From the NCBI GenBank assembly GCA_947650365.1, contig OX393557.1:558001-622000 (forward strand): a stretch of DNA of 64,000 nt. The letters run 5' to 3'. The translations under genes and the position numbers were made by a program. Positions 1-15,894 of the stretch are shown piece after piece. Position 1 is the first letter of the stretch, and each line of letters opens with the position of its first letter. The notes beneath the pieces were generated by a model. It saw only the letters and a program-made list of their open reading frames with translations, was not told the DNA's origin and did not search any database. This stretch comes from Chamaelirium japonicum. Taxonomy: Eukaryota > Streptophyta > Magnoliopsida > Liliales > Melanthiaceae.

Positions 1-3000
1 TCCATTCTAATTAAATGGATACCTTCGTGCAAATGAATTAGAATGGATCCATTCTAATTCATTCGTACGATCGATTCTAATTCATTCATACGAAGGAATT
101 AGAATGGATCGTACGAATGAATTAGAATGGATCGTACGAATGAATTAGAATGGATCGTACGAAGGAATAAGAATGGATCGTACGAAGGAATTGTAATGGA
201 TAGTACGAATGAATTAGAATGGATACCTTCGTGCAAATGAATTAGAATGGATCGTACGAATGAGTAAGAATGGATCGTACGAATGAAATAGAATGGATCG
301 TATGAATGAATTAGAATGGATCGTGCGAATGAATTAGAATGGATCGTACGAATGAATTAGAATAGATTGTGCGAATGAATTAGAATGGATCGTACGAATG
401 AATTAGAATGGATCGTACGAATGAATTAGAATGGATCGTACGAATGAGTAAGAATGGATCGTACGAATGAAATAGAATGGATCGTATGAATGAATTAGAA
501 TGGATACGTGCGAATGAATTAGAATTGATCGTACGAATGAATTAGAATAGATTGTGCGAATGAATTAGAATGGATCGTACGAATGAATTGGAATGGATAC
601 ATTCGTGCGAATGAATTAGAATGGATCGTACGAATGAAATAGAATGTATCGTGCGAATGAATTAGAATGGATCGTACGAATGAATTAGAATGGATCGTAC
701 GAATGACTTAGAATGGATCCTTCGAATGAATTAGAATAGATTGTGCGAATGAATTAGAATGGATCGTACGAATGAATTAGAAAGGATACATTCGTGCGAA
801 TGAATTAGAATGGATCGTATGAGTGTGAATGAATTAGAATGGATCGTGCGAATGAATTAGAATGGATCGTACGAATGAATTAGAATGGATCGTACGAATG
901 AATTAGAATAGATTGTGCGAATGAATTAGAATGGATCGTACGAATGAATTAGAATGGATAAATTCGTGCAAATGAATTAGAATGGATTGTATGAATGAAT
1001 TAGATTGGATCGTATAAATGAATTAGAATAGATCGTAGGAATGAATTAGAATGGATCGTGCGAATGAATTAGAATGGATCGTACGAATGAATTTGAATGG
1101 ATACATTCGTGCGAATGAATTAGAATGGATCGTATGAATGAATTAGATTGTACGAAGGAATTAGAACGGATCATACGAATGAAATAAAATGGATCATAAT
1201 CTAATTCATTCATACGATCCATTCTAATTCATTCGCACAATCTATTCTAATTCATTCGTACGATCCATTCTAATTCATTCGCACGATCTATTCTAATTCA
1301 TTCGTACGATCCATTCTAATTCATTCGCACGAATGTATCCATTCTAATTCATTCATACAATCTATTCTAATTCATTCGTACGATCCATTCTAATTCATTC
1401 GTACAATCCATTCTATTTCATTCGTACGATCCATTCTTACTCACTCGTATGATCCATTCTAATTCATTCGCACGAATGTATCCATTCTAATTCATTCGTA
1501 CGATCCATTCTAATTCATTCGTACGATCCATTCTAATTCATTCGTCCGATCCATTCTAATTCATTCATACAATCCATTCTAATTCTTTCACACGATCCAT
1601 TCTAATTCATTCGTACGATCCATTCTAATTCATTCGTACGATCCATTCTAATTCATTCGTACGATCCATTCTAATTCATTCGCACGAATGAATCCATTCT
1701 AATTCATTCATACAATCCATTCTATTTCATTCGTACGATCCATTCTTACTCATTCGTAAGATCCATTCTAATTCATTGGCACGAATGTATCCATTCTAAT
1801 TCATTCATATGATTCACTCTAATTCATTTGTACGATCCATTCCAATTCATTCTAATTCTAATTTATTCGCACGAATGTATCCATTCTAATTCATTCGTAC
1901 GATCCATTCTAATTCATTCGCACAATCTATTCTAATTCATTCGTACGATCCATTCTAATTCATTCGCACGATCCATTCTAATTCATTTGCACGATCCATT
2001 CTAATTCATTCATACAATCCATTCTAATTCTTTTGCACGAATGTATTCATTCTAATTCATTACGAATGAGTAAGAATGGATTGTACGAATGAATTAGAAT
2101 GGATACATTCGTGCGATTGAATTAGAATGGATCATACGAATGAGTAAGAATGGATCGTACGAATGAAATAGAATGGATTGTACGAATGAATTAGAATGGA
2201 TCGTACGAATGAATTAGCATTGATCGTGCTAATGAATTAGAATGGAACGTACGAATGAATTAGAATGGATCGTAGAATGGATCGTATGAATGAATTAGAT
2301 TGGATCGTACGAATGAGTAAGAATGGATCATACGAATGAAATAGAATGGATCGTACGTATCAATTAGAATGGATACATTCATGAGAATGAATTAGAATGG
2401 ATCGTACGAAGGAATTAGAATGGATCGTACGAAGGAATTAGAATGGATCGTATGAATGAATTAGAATGGATACATTCGTGCAAAAGAAGTAGAATGGATT
2501 TTATGAATGAATTAGAATGGATCGTACGAATGAATTAGACGTACGATCCATTCTAATTCATTCGTACAATCTATTCTAATTCATTCGTACGATCCATTCT
2601 AATTTATTCGTACAATCCATTCTAATTCATTCGCACGAATGTATCCATTCTAATTCATTCCTACGATCCATTCTAATTCATTCATATAATCTATTCTAAT
2701 TCATTCGTACGATCCATTCTAATTCCTTCGTACGAATGTATCTACTCTAATTCATTCATACGATCCATTCTAATTCATTCGCACGATCCATTCTAATTCA
2801 TACGTATGATCCATTCTAATTCATTCATATGATCCATTCTAATTCATTCGTACGATCCATTCTAATTCATTCGCACGATCTATTCTAATTCATTCATACA
2901 ATCCATTCTATTTCATTCGTACGATCCATTCTAATTCATTCGCAAGATCCATTCTAATTCATTCATACGATCCAATCTAATTCATTCATACGATCCATTC

Positions 3001-3482
3001 AAATTCATTAATACGATCCAATCTAATTCATTCATACGATCTATTCTAATTCCTTCGTACGATCCATTCTAATTCATACGATCCATTTTAATTCATTCGT
3101 ACGATCCATTCTAATTCATTCGTACGATCCATTCTAATTCATTCGCACGATCCATTCTAATTCATTCATACGATCCAATCTAATTCATTCATACGATCCA
3201 TTCTAATTCATTCGCACGAATGTATCCATTCTAATTCATTCGCACGATCCATTCTAATTCTTTCATACAATCCATTCTAATTCTTTTGCACGAATGTATC
3301 CATTCTAATTCATTCATACGATCCATTCTAATTCATTCGTATGTTCTATTCTAATTCATTCGCATGATCCATTATAATTCATTCATACGATCCAATCTAA
3401 TTCATTCGTACGATCCATTCTAATTCATTCGTACGAATGTATCAACTCTAATTCATTCTTACGATCCATTCTAATTCATTCA

Positions 3483-3950
3483 TACATGTACGAATGAATT
3501 TGAATGGATACATTCGTGCGAATGAATTAAAATGGATCGTATGAATGAATTAGATTGGATCGTATGCATGAATTACAATGGATCGTGCGAATGAATTAGA
3601 ATGGATCGTACGAATGAATTAGAATGGATCCAACGAATGAATTAGAATGGATACATTCGTGCAAAAGAATTAGAATAGATTGTATGAATGAATTAGAATG
3701 GATCGTGCGAATGAATTAGAATGGATCGTACGAATGAATTAGAATGGATACATTCGTTCGAAAGAATTAGAATAGATCGTATGAATGAATTAGAATGGAT
3801 CGTATGAATGAAATAGAATGGATCGTACGAATGAATTAGATTGGATCGTGCGAATGAATTAGAATGGATCGTACGAATGAATTAGAATGGATCGTACGAA
3901 GGAATTAGAATGGATCGTACGAATGAATTAGAAAGGATACATTCGAATTC
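3483..3950 (+). repeat. Partial inversion module: TACATGTA to GAATTC
   Basis: An R-to-F flip at the palindrome TACATGTA (3483-3490) is followed by an F block and an F-to-R flip at GAATTC (3945-3950). The centre-to-centre distance is 461 bp, as in the complete modules. The R arm beyond GAATTC differs and there is no 29-bp tag, so only the left half of the module is present. Confidence 0.8.
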
Positions 3951-6900
3951 ATTCGTACGATCCATTCTAATTCCTTCGTACGATCCATTCTAATTCATTC
4001 ATACGATCCATTCTATTTCATTCATACGATCCATTCTAATTCATTCATACGATCTATTCTAATTCTTTCGCACGAATGTATCCATTCTAATTCATTCGTA
4101 CGATCCATTCTAATTCATTCGCACGATCCATTCTAATTCATTCATACAATCCATTCTAATTCTTTTGCACGAATGTATCCATTCTAATTCATTCGTTCGA
4201 TCCATTCTAATTCATTCGTACGATCCATTCTAATTTATTCGTACGATCCATTCTAATTCCTTCGTACGATCCATTCTAATTCATTCGTACGATCCATTCT
4301 AATTCATTCGCACGATCCATTCTAATTCATTCGTACAATCCATTCAATTTCATTCGTACGATCCATTCTTACTCATTCGTATGATCCATTCTAATTCATT
4401 CGCACGAATGTATCCATTCTAATTCATTCGTACAATCCATTCTTACTCATTCGTAATGAATTAGAATGGATACATTCGTGCAAAAGAATTAGAATGGATT
4501 GTATGAATGAATTAGAATGGATCGTGCAAATGAATTAGAATGGATCGTGCGAATGAATTAGAATGGATCGTACGAATGAATTAGAATAGATTGTGCGAAT
4601 GAATTAGAATGGATCGTACGAATGAATTAGAATGGATACATTCGTGCGAATGAATTAGAATTAGAATGAATTGGAATGGATCATACAAATGAATTAGAGT
4701 GGATCGTACGAATGAATTAGAATGGATACATTCGTGCCAATGAATTAGAATGGATCTTACGAATGAGTAAGAATGGATCGTACGAATGAAATAGAATGGA
4801 TTGTACGAATAAATTAGAAAGGATTCATTCGTGCGAATGAATTAGAATGGATCGTACGAATGAATTAGAATGGATCGCACGAATAAATTAGAATGGATCG
4901 TGTGAAAGAATTAGAATGGATTGTATGAATGAATTAGAATGGATCGTATGAATGAATTAGAATGGATCGGACGAATGAATTAGAATGGATCGTACGAATG
5001 AATTAGAATGGATACATTCGTGCGAATGAATTAGAATGGATCATACGAATGAGTAAGAATGGATCGTACGAATGAAATAGAATGGCTTGTACGAATGAAT
5101 TAGAATGGATCGTACGAATGAATTAGAATAGATTGTATGAATGAATTAGAATGGATACATTCGTGCGAATGAATTAGAATGGATCGTACGAATGAATTAG
5201 AATAGATCGTACGAATGAATTAGAATGGATCGTACGAATGAATTAGAATAGATTGTGCGAATGAATTAGAATGGATCGTATGAATGAATTAGATTATGAT
5301 CCATTTTATTTCATTCGTATGATTTATTCTAATTCATTCGTACGATTCATTCTAATTCAATCCATTCTAATTCATTCGTACGATCCATTCTAATTCATTC
5401 GTACGATCCATTCTAATTCATTCGTACGATTCATTCTAATTCAATCCATTATAATTCATTCGTACGATCCATTCTTTCTCATTCGTACGATCCATTCTAA
5501 TTCATTCGCACAATAAATAAGAAAGGATCGTGCGAATGAATTAGAATGGATCATATGAATGAATTAGAATGGATCGTATGAATGAATTAGAATGGATCAT
5601 ACGAATGAATTAGAATGGATTCATTCGTGCGAATGAATTAGAATGGATCGTACGTATGAGTAAGAATGGATTGAATTAGAATGAATCGTACGAATGAATT
5701 AGAATGGATCGTACGAATAAATTAGAATGGATCATACGAATGAATTAGAATGGATTGAATTAGAATGAATCGTACGAATGAATTAGAATGAATCATACCG
5801 TACGAATGAATTAGAATGGATCATACGAAGGAATTAGAATGGATCGTACGAATGAATTAGAATGGATCGTATTAATGAATTAGAATGGATCGTGCGAATG
5901 AATTAGAATGGATCGTACGAATGAGTAAGAATGGATCGTGCGAATGAATTAGAATGGATCATATGAATGAATTAGAATGGATCGTATGAATGAATTAGAA
6001 TAGATCGTGCGAATAAATTAGAATGGATCGTATGAATGAATTAGAATAAATTGTGCGAATGAATTAGAATGGATCGTACGAATGAATTAGAAAGGATACA
6101 TTCATGCGAATGAATTAGAATGGATCGTATGAGTGTGAATGAATTAGAATGGATCGTATTAATGAATTAGAATGGATCGTGCGAATGAATTAGAATGGAT
6201 CGTACGAATGAGTAAGAATGGATCGTGCGAATGAATTAGAATGGATCATATGAATGAATTAGAATGGATCGTATGAATGAATTAGAATGGATCGTTCGAA
6301 TAAATTAGAATGGATCGTATGAATGAATTAGAATAGATTGTGCGAATGAATTAGAATGGATCGTACGAATGAATTAGAATGGATACATTCGTGCGAATGA
6401 ATTAGAATTTCGTACGATCCATTCTAATTCATTCGCACGATCCATTTTAATTCATTAATACGATCCATTCTAATTCATTGACACGATCCATTCTAATTCA
6501 TTCACACTCATACGATCCATTCTAATTCGTATGAATTAGAATGGATCGTATGAATGAATTAGAATGGATCATACGAATGAATTAGAATGGATCGTATGAA
6601 TGAATTAGAATGGATCGTGCGAATGAATTAGAATGGATTATATGAATGAAATAGAATGGATCATACGAATGAAATAGAATGGATCGTACGAAGGAATTAG
6701 AATGGATCGTATGAATGAATTAGAGTGGATACATTCGTGCGAATGAATTCAAATAGATCATGCGAATGAATTAGAATGGATTGTAAGAATGAATTAGAAT
6801 GGATCGTACGAATGAAATAGAATGGATCGTACGAATAAATTAGAATAGATACATTCGTGCAAAAGAAATGGAATGGATTGTATGAATGAATTAGAATGGA

Positions 6901-9900
6901 TCGTGTGAATGAATTAGAATGGATCATACGAATGAATTAGAATGGATACATTCGTGCGAATGAATTAGAATGGATCGTGCGAATGAATTAGAATGGATCG
7001 TGCGAATGAATTAGAATGGATCATACGAATGAATTAGAATGGATCGTGCGAATGAATTAGAATGGATCGTGCGAATGAATTAGAATGGATACATTCATGG
7101 GAATGAATTAGAATGGATCATACGAAAGAATTAGAATGGATCGTACGAAGGAATTAGAATGGATCGTTTGAGTGAATGCGATTGGATCGTATTAATGAAT
7201 TAGAATGGATCGTACGAATGAATTAGAATAGATCATACGAATGAATTAGAATGGATACATTCGTGCAAATGAATTAGTATGGATCGTATGAATGAATTAG
7301 AATGGATCGTGCGAATGAATTAGAATGGATCGTACGAATGAAATAGAATGGATTCGCACGAATGAATTAGAATGGATCATCTGAATGAATTAGAATGGAT
7401 CGTTTGAGTGAATGCGAATGGATCGTGCGAATGAATTAGAATGGATTGTACGAATGAATTAGAATGGATCGTACGAATGAATTAGAATGGATACATTCGT
7501 GCGAATCCATTCTATTTCATTCGTACGATCCATTCTAATTCATTCGCACGATCCATTCTAATTCATTCATACGATCCATTCTAATTCATTCGTACGATCC
7601 ATTCTAATTCACTCGTACGATCCATTCTAATTCATTCGCACAATCTATTCTAATTCATTCGTACGATCCATTCTAATTTATTCGCACGATCCATTCTAAT
7701 TCATTCATACGATCCATTCTATTTTATTCGTATGATCCATTCTTACTCATTCGTACGAACCATTCTAATTCATTTACACAAAGGTATCCATTCTAATTCA
7801 TTCGTACTATCCATTCTAATTCCTTCGTCGATCCATTCTAATTCCTTCGTACGAATGAGTAAGAATGGATAGTACGAATGAATTAGAATGGATCATACGA
7901 ATGAATTAGAATGGATCGTACGAAGGAATTAGAATGGATTGTATGAATGAATTAGAATAGATCGTATGAATGAATTAGAATGGATCTTACGAATGAATTA
8001 GAAAGGAACGTACGAATGAATTAGAATGGATACATTCGTGCAAATGAATTAGAATGGATACATTCATGGGCATGAATTAGACTGGATCGTACAAAGGAAT
8101 TAGAATGGATCATACGAATGAAATATAATGGGTCGTACAAAGGAATTAGAATGGATCGTACATAGGAATTAGAATGGTTTGTACGAAGGAATTAGAATGG
8201 ATCGTACGAATGAATTAGAATGGATACATTCGTGCGACTGAATTAGAATGGATCGTACGAATGAGTAAGAATGGATCGTACGAATGAAATAGAATGGATC
8301 GTACGGATGAATTAGAATGGATCGTGTGAATGAATTAGAATGGATCGTACGAATGAGTAAGAATGGATCGTATGAATGAATCGTACGAATGAATTAGAAT
8401 GGATCGTACGAATGAATTAGAATGGATTGAATTAAAATGAATCGTACGAATGAATTAGAATGAATCATACCGTACGAATGAATTAGAATGGATCATACGA
8501 AGGAATTAGAATGGATCGTACGAATGAATTAGAATGGATCGTACGAATGAATTAGAATGGATCGTACGAATGAATTAGCATTGATCGTGCTAATGAATTA
8601 GAATGGAACGTACGAATGAATTAGAATGGATCGTATGAATGAATTAGATTGGATCGTATGAATGAGTTAGAATGGATACATTTCGTACGATCCATTCTAA
8701 TTCATTCGTACGATCTATTCTAATTCATTCATGCAATCCATTCTAATTCATTCGTACGTACGATCCATTCTAATTCATTCGTACGATCCATTCTAATCCC
8801 TTCGTATGATCCATTCTAATTCATTCGTACGGTATGATTCATTCTAATTCATTCGTACGATTCACTCTAATTCAATCCATTCTAATTCATTCGTACGATC
8901 CATTCTAATTTATTCATACGATCCATTCTAATTCATTCGTACGATCCATTCTAATTTCTTCGTATCGATCGTGCGAATGAATTAGAATGGATCGTACGAA
9001 TGAATTAGAATAGATTGTGCGAATGAATTAGAATGGATCGTACGAATGAATTAGAATGGATCGTACGAATGAATTAGAATGGATCGTACGAATGAATTAG
9101 AATGGATCGTGCGAATGAATTAGAATGGATCGTACGAATGAAATAGAATGGATTCGCACGAATGTATCCATTCTAATTCATTCGTACGATCCATTCTAAT
9201 TCATTCGTACAATCCATTCTAATTCATTCGCACGATCCATTCGCATTCACTCAAACGATCCATTCCAATTCATTCATATTAATTCATACGACCCATTCAA
9301 ATAGATTCGTGCGAATGAATTTGAATGGATCGTACGAAGGAATTAGAATGGATCGTACGAAGGAATTAGAATAGATCATAAGAAGAAATTAGAATGGATC
9401 GTATGAATGAATTAGAATGGATCGTATGAATGAATTAGAATGGATCGTGCGAATGAATTAAAATGGATCGTATGAATGAATTAGAATGGATCGTATGAAT
9501 GAATTAGAATGGATCAGGCGAATGAATTAGAATGGATCGTACGAATGAAATAGAATGGATTCGCACGAATGTATCCGAATGGATCGTACGAAGGAATTAG
9601 AATGGATCGTACGAAGGAATTAGAATAGATAGTACGAATGAATTAGAATGGATACCTTCGTGCAAATGAATTAGAATGGATCGTACGAATGAGTAAGAAT
9701 GGATCGTACGAATGAAATAGAATGGATCGTATGAATGAATTAGAATGGATCGTGCGAATGAATTAGAATGGATCGTACGAATGAATTAGAATAGATTGTG
9801 CGAATGAATTAGAATGGATCGTACGAATGAATTAGAATGGATCGTCCAAATGAATTAGAATGGATCGTATGCATGAATTAGAATGGATCGTGCGAATGAA

Positions 9901-9986
9901 TTAGAATGGATCGTACGAATGAATTAGAATGGATCGTACGAAGGAATTAGAATGGATCGTACGAATGAATTAGAAAGGATACATTC

Positions 9987-10179
9987 GAATTCATTCGTAC
10001 GATCCATTCTAATTCCTTCGTACGATCCATATTCTAATTCATTCGCACGATCCATTCTAATTCATTCACACGATCCATTCTAATTCATTCATACGATCCA
10101 TTCTAATTCATTCATTCACACAATCCATTCTAATTCATTCTAATTTATTCGTATGTGAGTGGATCGTGTTTTTTCGTGC
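9987..10179 (+). repeat. Partial inversion module: GAATTC to 29-bp tag
   Basis: An F-to-R flip at GAATTC (9987-9992) is followed by a short R block and the 29-bp tag (10151-10179), which begins GTATGTGAGTGG, has six T and ends CGTGC. The GAATTC-to-tag distance is 164 bp instead of 160. The four extra bases are one additional TTCA in the R arm. Confidence 0.8.
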
Positions 10180-10421
10180 TAATGAATTAGAATGGATCGT
10201 ACGAATGAATTAGAATGGATACATTCATGCGAAAGAATTAGAATGGATCGTATGAATGAATTAGATTGGATACATTCGTGCAAATGAATTAGAATAGATA
10301 CATTCATGGGAATGAATTAGACTGGATCGTACAATGGAATTAGAATGGATCATACGAATGAAATATAATGGATCGTACGAATGAATTAGAATAGATCGTA
10401 CGAATGAATTAGAATGGATAT

Positions 10422-10921
10422 GAATGGATCGTACGAATGAGTAAGAATGGATCGTACGAATGAAATAGAATGGATTGTACGAATGAATTAGAATGGATAC
10501 ATTCGTGCGAATGAATTAGGATGGATCGTATGAATGAATTAGAATAGATTGTGCGAATGAATTAGAATGGATCGTACGAATGAATTAGAATGGATACATT
10601 CATGCGAATGAATTAGAATGGATCGTATGAATGAATTAGAATGGATCGTATGAGTGAACTAGATTGGATACGAATGGATCGTACGAATGAGTAAGAATGG
10701 ATCGTACGAATGAAATAGAATGGATTGTACGAATGAATTAGAATGGATACATTCGTGCGAATGAATTAGGATGGATCGTATGAATGAATTAGAATAGATT
10801 GTGCGAATGAATTAGAATGGATCGTACGAATGAATTAGAATGGATACATTTATGCAAATGAATTAGAATGGATCGTATGAATAAATTAGAATGGATCGTA
10901 TGAGTGAATTAGAATGGATAC
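10422..10921 (+). repeat. Tandem duplication of a 250-bp satellite segment
   Basis: The sequence starting at 10422 recurs at 10672 with the same succession of unit variants: GAGTAAG, GAAATAG, GATTGTACG, a 28-bp unit, TTAGGATGG, AGATTGTGCG, and a final GTATGAGTGAA unit. It is a recent duplication of eleven or so units, visible because the variant order is shared. Confidence 0.75.
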
Positions 10922-13900
10922 GAAGGAATTAGAATGGATCGTACGAAGGAATTAGAATGGAGAATGGATCGTGCGAATGAATTAGAATGGATCGTGCGAT
11001 AAGAATGGATCATACGAATAAAATAGAATCGATCGTACGGATAAATGAATTTGGATCGTGCTAATGAATTAGAATGGATCGTACGAATGAATTAGAATGG
11101 ATCGTACAAATGAATTAGAATAGATTGTTCGAATGAATTAGAATGGATCGTACGAATGAATTAGAAAGGATATATTCGTGCGAATGAATTAGAATAGATC
11201 GTATGAATGAATTCGATTGGATCGTATTAATGAATTAGAATGGATCGTGCGAATGAATTAGAATGGATCGTACGAATGAATTAGAATGGATAGATTCGTG
11301 CGAATGAATTTGAATGGATCGTACGAAGGAATTAGAATGGATCGTACGAAGGAATTAGAATAGATCATACGAAGAAATTAGAATGGATCGTACGAATGAA
11401 TTAGAAATGGATCGTATGAATGAATTAGAATGGATCGTGCGAATGAATTAAAATGGATCGTATGAATGAAATAGAATGGATCGTATGAATTAGAATGGAT
11501 CGTACGAATGAAATAGAATGGATCGTACGAATGAATTAGAATAGATTGTGCGAATGGAATTAGAATGGATCGTACGAATGAATTAGAATGGATCATACGA
11601 ATGAATTAGAATGGATCGTTCGAATGAATTAGAATAGATTGTGCGAATGAATTAGAATGGATCGTACGAATGAATTAGAAAGGATACATTCGTGCGAATG
11701 AATTAGAATGGATCGTATGAGTGTGAATGAATTAGAATGGATCGTGCGAATGAATTAGAATGGATTGTATTAATGAATTAGAATGGATCGTGCGAATGAA
11801 TTAGAATGGATCGTACGAATGAGTAAGAATGGATCGTGCGAATGAATTAGAATGGATCATATGAATGAATTAGAATAGATCGTATGAATGAATTAGAATG
11901 GATCGTGCGAATAAATTAGAATGGATCGTATGAATGAATTAGAATAGATTGTGCGAATGAATTAGAATGGATCGTACGAATGAATTAGAATGGATACATT
12001 CGTGCGAATGAATTAGAATGGATCGTATGAATGAATTAGAATCGATCGTACGAATGAATTAGAATGGATCATGCGAATGAATTAGAATGGATCGTGCGAA
12101 TGAATTAGAATGGATCGTACGAATGAAATAGAATGGATTGTACGAATGAGATAGAATGGATCGTACGAATGAATTAGAATGGATACATTCATGCGAATGA
12201 ATTAGAATGGATCATACGGATGAATTAGAATGGATTCATTCGTGCGAATGAATTAGAATGGATCGTACGAATGAGTAAGAATGGATCGTACGATTGAATT
12301 AGAATGGGTTGAATTAGAATAAATCGTACGAATGAATTAGAATGGATCGTACGAATGAATTAGAATGGATCGTACGAATGAATTAGAATGGATTGAATTA
12401 GAATGAATCGTACGAATGAATTAGAATGAATCATACCGTACGAATGAATTAGAATGGATCATACGAAGGAATTAGAATGGATTGTACGAATGAATTAGAA
12501 TAGATCGTACGAAGGAATTAGAATGGATCGTACGAAGGAATTAGAATGGATAGTACGAATGAATTAGAATGGATACCTTCGTGCAAATGAATTAGAATGG
12601 ATTGTACGAATGAGTAAGAATGGATCGTACGAATGAAATAGAATGGATCGTATGAATGAATTAGAATGGATCGTGCGAATGAATTAGACTGGATTGTACG
12701 AATGAATTAGAATAGATTGTGCAAATGAATTAGAATGGATCGTACGAATGAATTAGAATGGATCGTACGAATGAATTAGAATGGATCGTATGAATGAATT
12801 AGAATGGATCGTGCGAATGCATTAGAATGGATCGTACGAATGAAATAGAATGGATTCGCACGAATGTATCCATTCTAATTCATTCGTACGATCCATTCTA
12901 ATTCATTCGTACAATCCATTCTAATTCATTCGCACGATCCATTCGCATTCACTCAAACGATTCATTCTAATTCATTCATATAATCCATTCTAATTCATTC
13001 GCACGAATGTATCCATTCTAATTCATTCATACGATCCATTCTAATTCATTTGTACGAATGTATCCACTCTAATTCATTCATACGATCCATTCTAATTCAT
13101 TCGCACGAATGTATCCATTCCAATTAATTCGTACGATCCATTCTAATTCATTCGCACAATCTATTCTAATTCATTCGTACGATCAATTCTAATTCATTAG
13201 CATGATCCATTCTAATTCATTCGTACGATCTATTCTATTTGATTCGTACAATCCATTCTTACTCAATCGTATGATCCATTCTAATCCATTCGCACAATCT
13301 ATTCTAATTCATTCGTACGATCCATTCTATTTTATTCGTACGATCCATTCTAATTCATACGATCTATTCTATTTCATTCATACGATCCATTTTAATTCAT
13401 TCGCACGATCCATTCTAATTCATTCATACGATCCATTCGAATTCATTCGTACGATCCATTCTAATTTCTTCGTATGATCTATTCTAATTCCTTCGTACGA
13501 TCCATTCTAATTCCTTCGTACGATCCATTCAAATTCATTCGCATGAATCTATCCATTCTAATTCATTCGTACGATCCATTCTAATTCATTCGCACGATCC
13601 ATTCTAATTCATTAATACGATCCAATCTAATTCATTCATACGATCTATTCTAATTCATTCACACGAATATATCCTTTCTAATTCATTCGTACGATCCATT
13701 CTAATTCATTCGCACAATCTATTCTAATTCATTAGTATGATCCATTCTAATTCATTCGTACGATCCATTCTAATTCATTAGCACGATCCAAATTCATTTA
13801 TCCGTACGATCTATTCTATTTCATTCGTACGATCCATTCTTATCGCACGATCCATTCTAATTCATTCGCACGATCCATTCTCCATTGTAATTCCTTCGTA

Positions 13901-15894
13901 CGATCCATTCTAATTCCTTCGTATCCATTCTAATTCACTCATACGATCCATTCTAATTCATTCATACGATCCATTCTAATTCATTCGCATGAATGTATCC
14001 ATTCTAATTCATTCGTACGATCCATTCTAATTCATTCGCACAATCTATTCTAATTCATTCATACGATCCATCCTAATTCATTCGCATAAATGTATCCATT
14101 CTAATTCATTCGTATAATCCATTCTATTTCATTCGTACGATCCATTCTTACTCATTCGTACGATCCATTCGTATCCATTCTAATTCATTCGTACGATCTA
14201 TTCTAATTCATTCGTACGATCCATTCTAATTCATTCATTCGATCCATTCTAATTCATTCGCACGAATGTATCCATTCTAATTCATTCGTACGATCCATTC
14301 TAATTCATTCGCACAATCTATTCTAATTCATTCATACGATCCATTCTAATTTATTCGCACGATCCATTCTAATTCATTCATACGATCCATTCTAATTCAT
14401 TCATATGATCCATTCAATTTCATTCGTACGATCCATTCTAATTCATTCGCATTATCCATTCTTATTCATTCATACGATCCATTGTAATTCATTCGTACGA
14501 TCCATTCTAATTCATTCGTACGATCCATTCTAATTCATTCGCACAATCTATTCTAATTCATTCGTACGATCCATTCTAATTCATTCGCATGATCCATTCT
14601 AATTCATTCATACGATCCATTCTATTTCATTCGTACGATCCATTCTTACTCATTCGTACGATCCATTCTAATTCATTTGCACGAAGGTATCCATTCTAAT
14701 TCATTCGTACTATCCATTCTAATTCCTTCGTACGATCCATTCTAATTCCTTCGTACGATCCATTCTAATTCATTCGTACGATCCATTCTAATTCATTCGT
14801 ATGATCCATTCTAATTCCTTCGTATGATCCATTCTAATTCATTTGTATGGTATGATTCATTCTAATTCATTCGTACGATTCATTCTAATTCAATCCATTC
14901 TAATTCATTCGTACGATCCATTCTAATTCATTCGTACGATCGATTCTAATTCATTCGTACGATTCATTCTAATTCAATCCATTCTAATTCATTCGTACGA
15001 TCCATTCTTACTCATTCGTACGATCCATTCTAATTCATTCGTATGATCCATTCTAATTCATTCGCATGAATGTATCCATTCTAATTCATTCGTATGATCC
15101 ATTCTATCTCATTCGTACAATCCATTCTATTTCATTCGTACGATCCATTCTAATTCATTTGCACGATCCATTCTAAATCATTCGCATGATCCATTCTAAT
15201 TCATTCGTACGATCGATTCTAATTCATTCAAATGATCCATTCTAATTCATTCGGACGAATGTATCCATTCTAATTCATTCGTACGATCCATTCTAATTCA
15301 TTCGCATAATCTATTCTAATTCATTCATATGATCCATTCTAATTTATTCGCAAGATCCATTCTAATTCATTCATACGATCCATTCTAATTCATTCATATG
15401 ATCCATTCTAATTCATTCGCACGATCCATTCTTACTCATTCGTACGATCCATCCTAATTCATTCGCACGATCCATTCTAATTCATTAATACGATCCATTC
15501 TAATTCATTCGCACGATCCATTCTAATTCATTCACACTCATACGATACATTCTAATTCATTCGCACGAATGTATCCTTTCTAATTCATTCGTACGATCCA
15601 TTCTAATTCATTCGCACAATCTATTCTAATTCATTCGAACGATCCATTCTAATTCATTCGTACGATCCATTCTAATTCATTCATACGATCCATTCTAATT
15701 CATTCGCATGATCCATTCTAATTCATTCGCACGATCCATTCTAATTCATTAGCACGATCCATTCTAATTCATTCGTACGATCCATTCTAATTCATTTATA
15801 CGATCCAACCTAATTCATTCATACGATCCATTCTAATTCTTTCGTACGAATGTATCCATTCTAATTGATTTGTACGATCCATTCTAATTCATTA

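Noticed and set aside
13202-13477. Small ORFs of about 70-90 codons in the satellite (also near 6697, 11378, 20678, 46169, 50248, 54102, 55106, 57548, 61277)
   Set aside because: They are translations of the 23-bp unit, giving a 23-residue peptide period of the IHSNSFVRSILIHSYDPF type because three units equal 69 bp. They recur with the higher-order repeat and are closed by unit variants. No start context, promoter or independent sequence.
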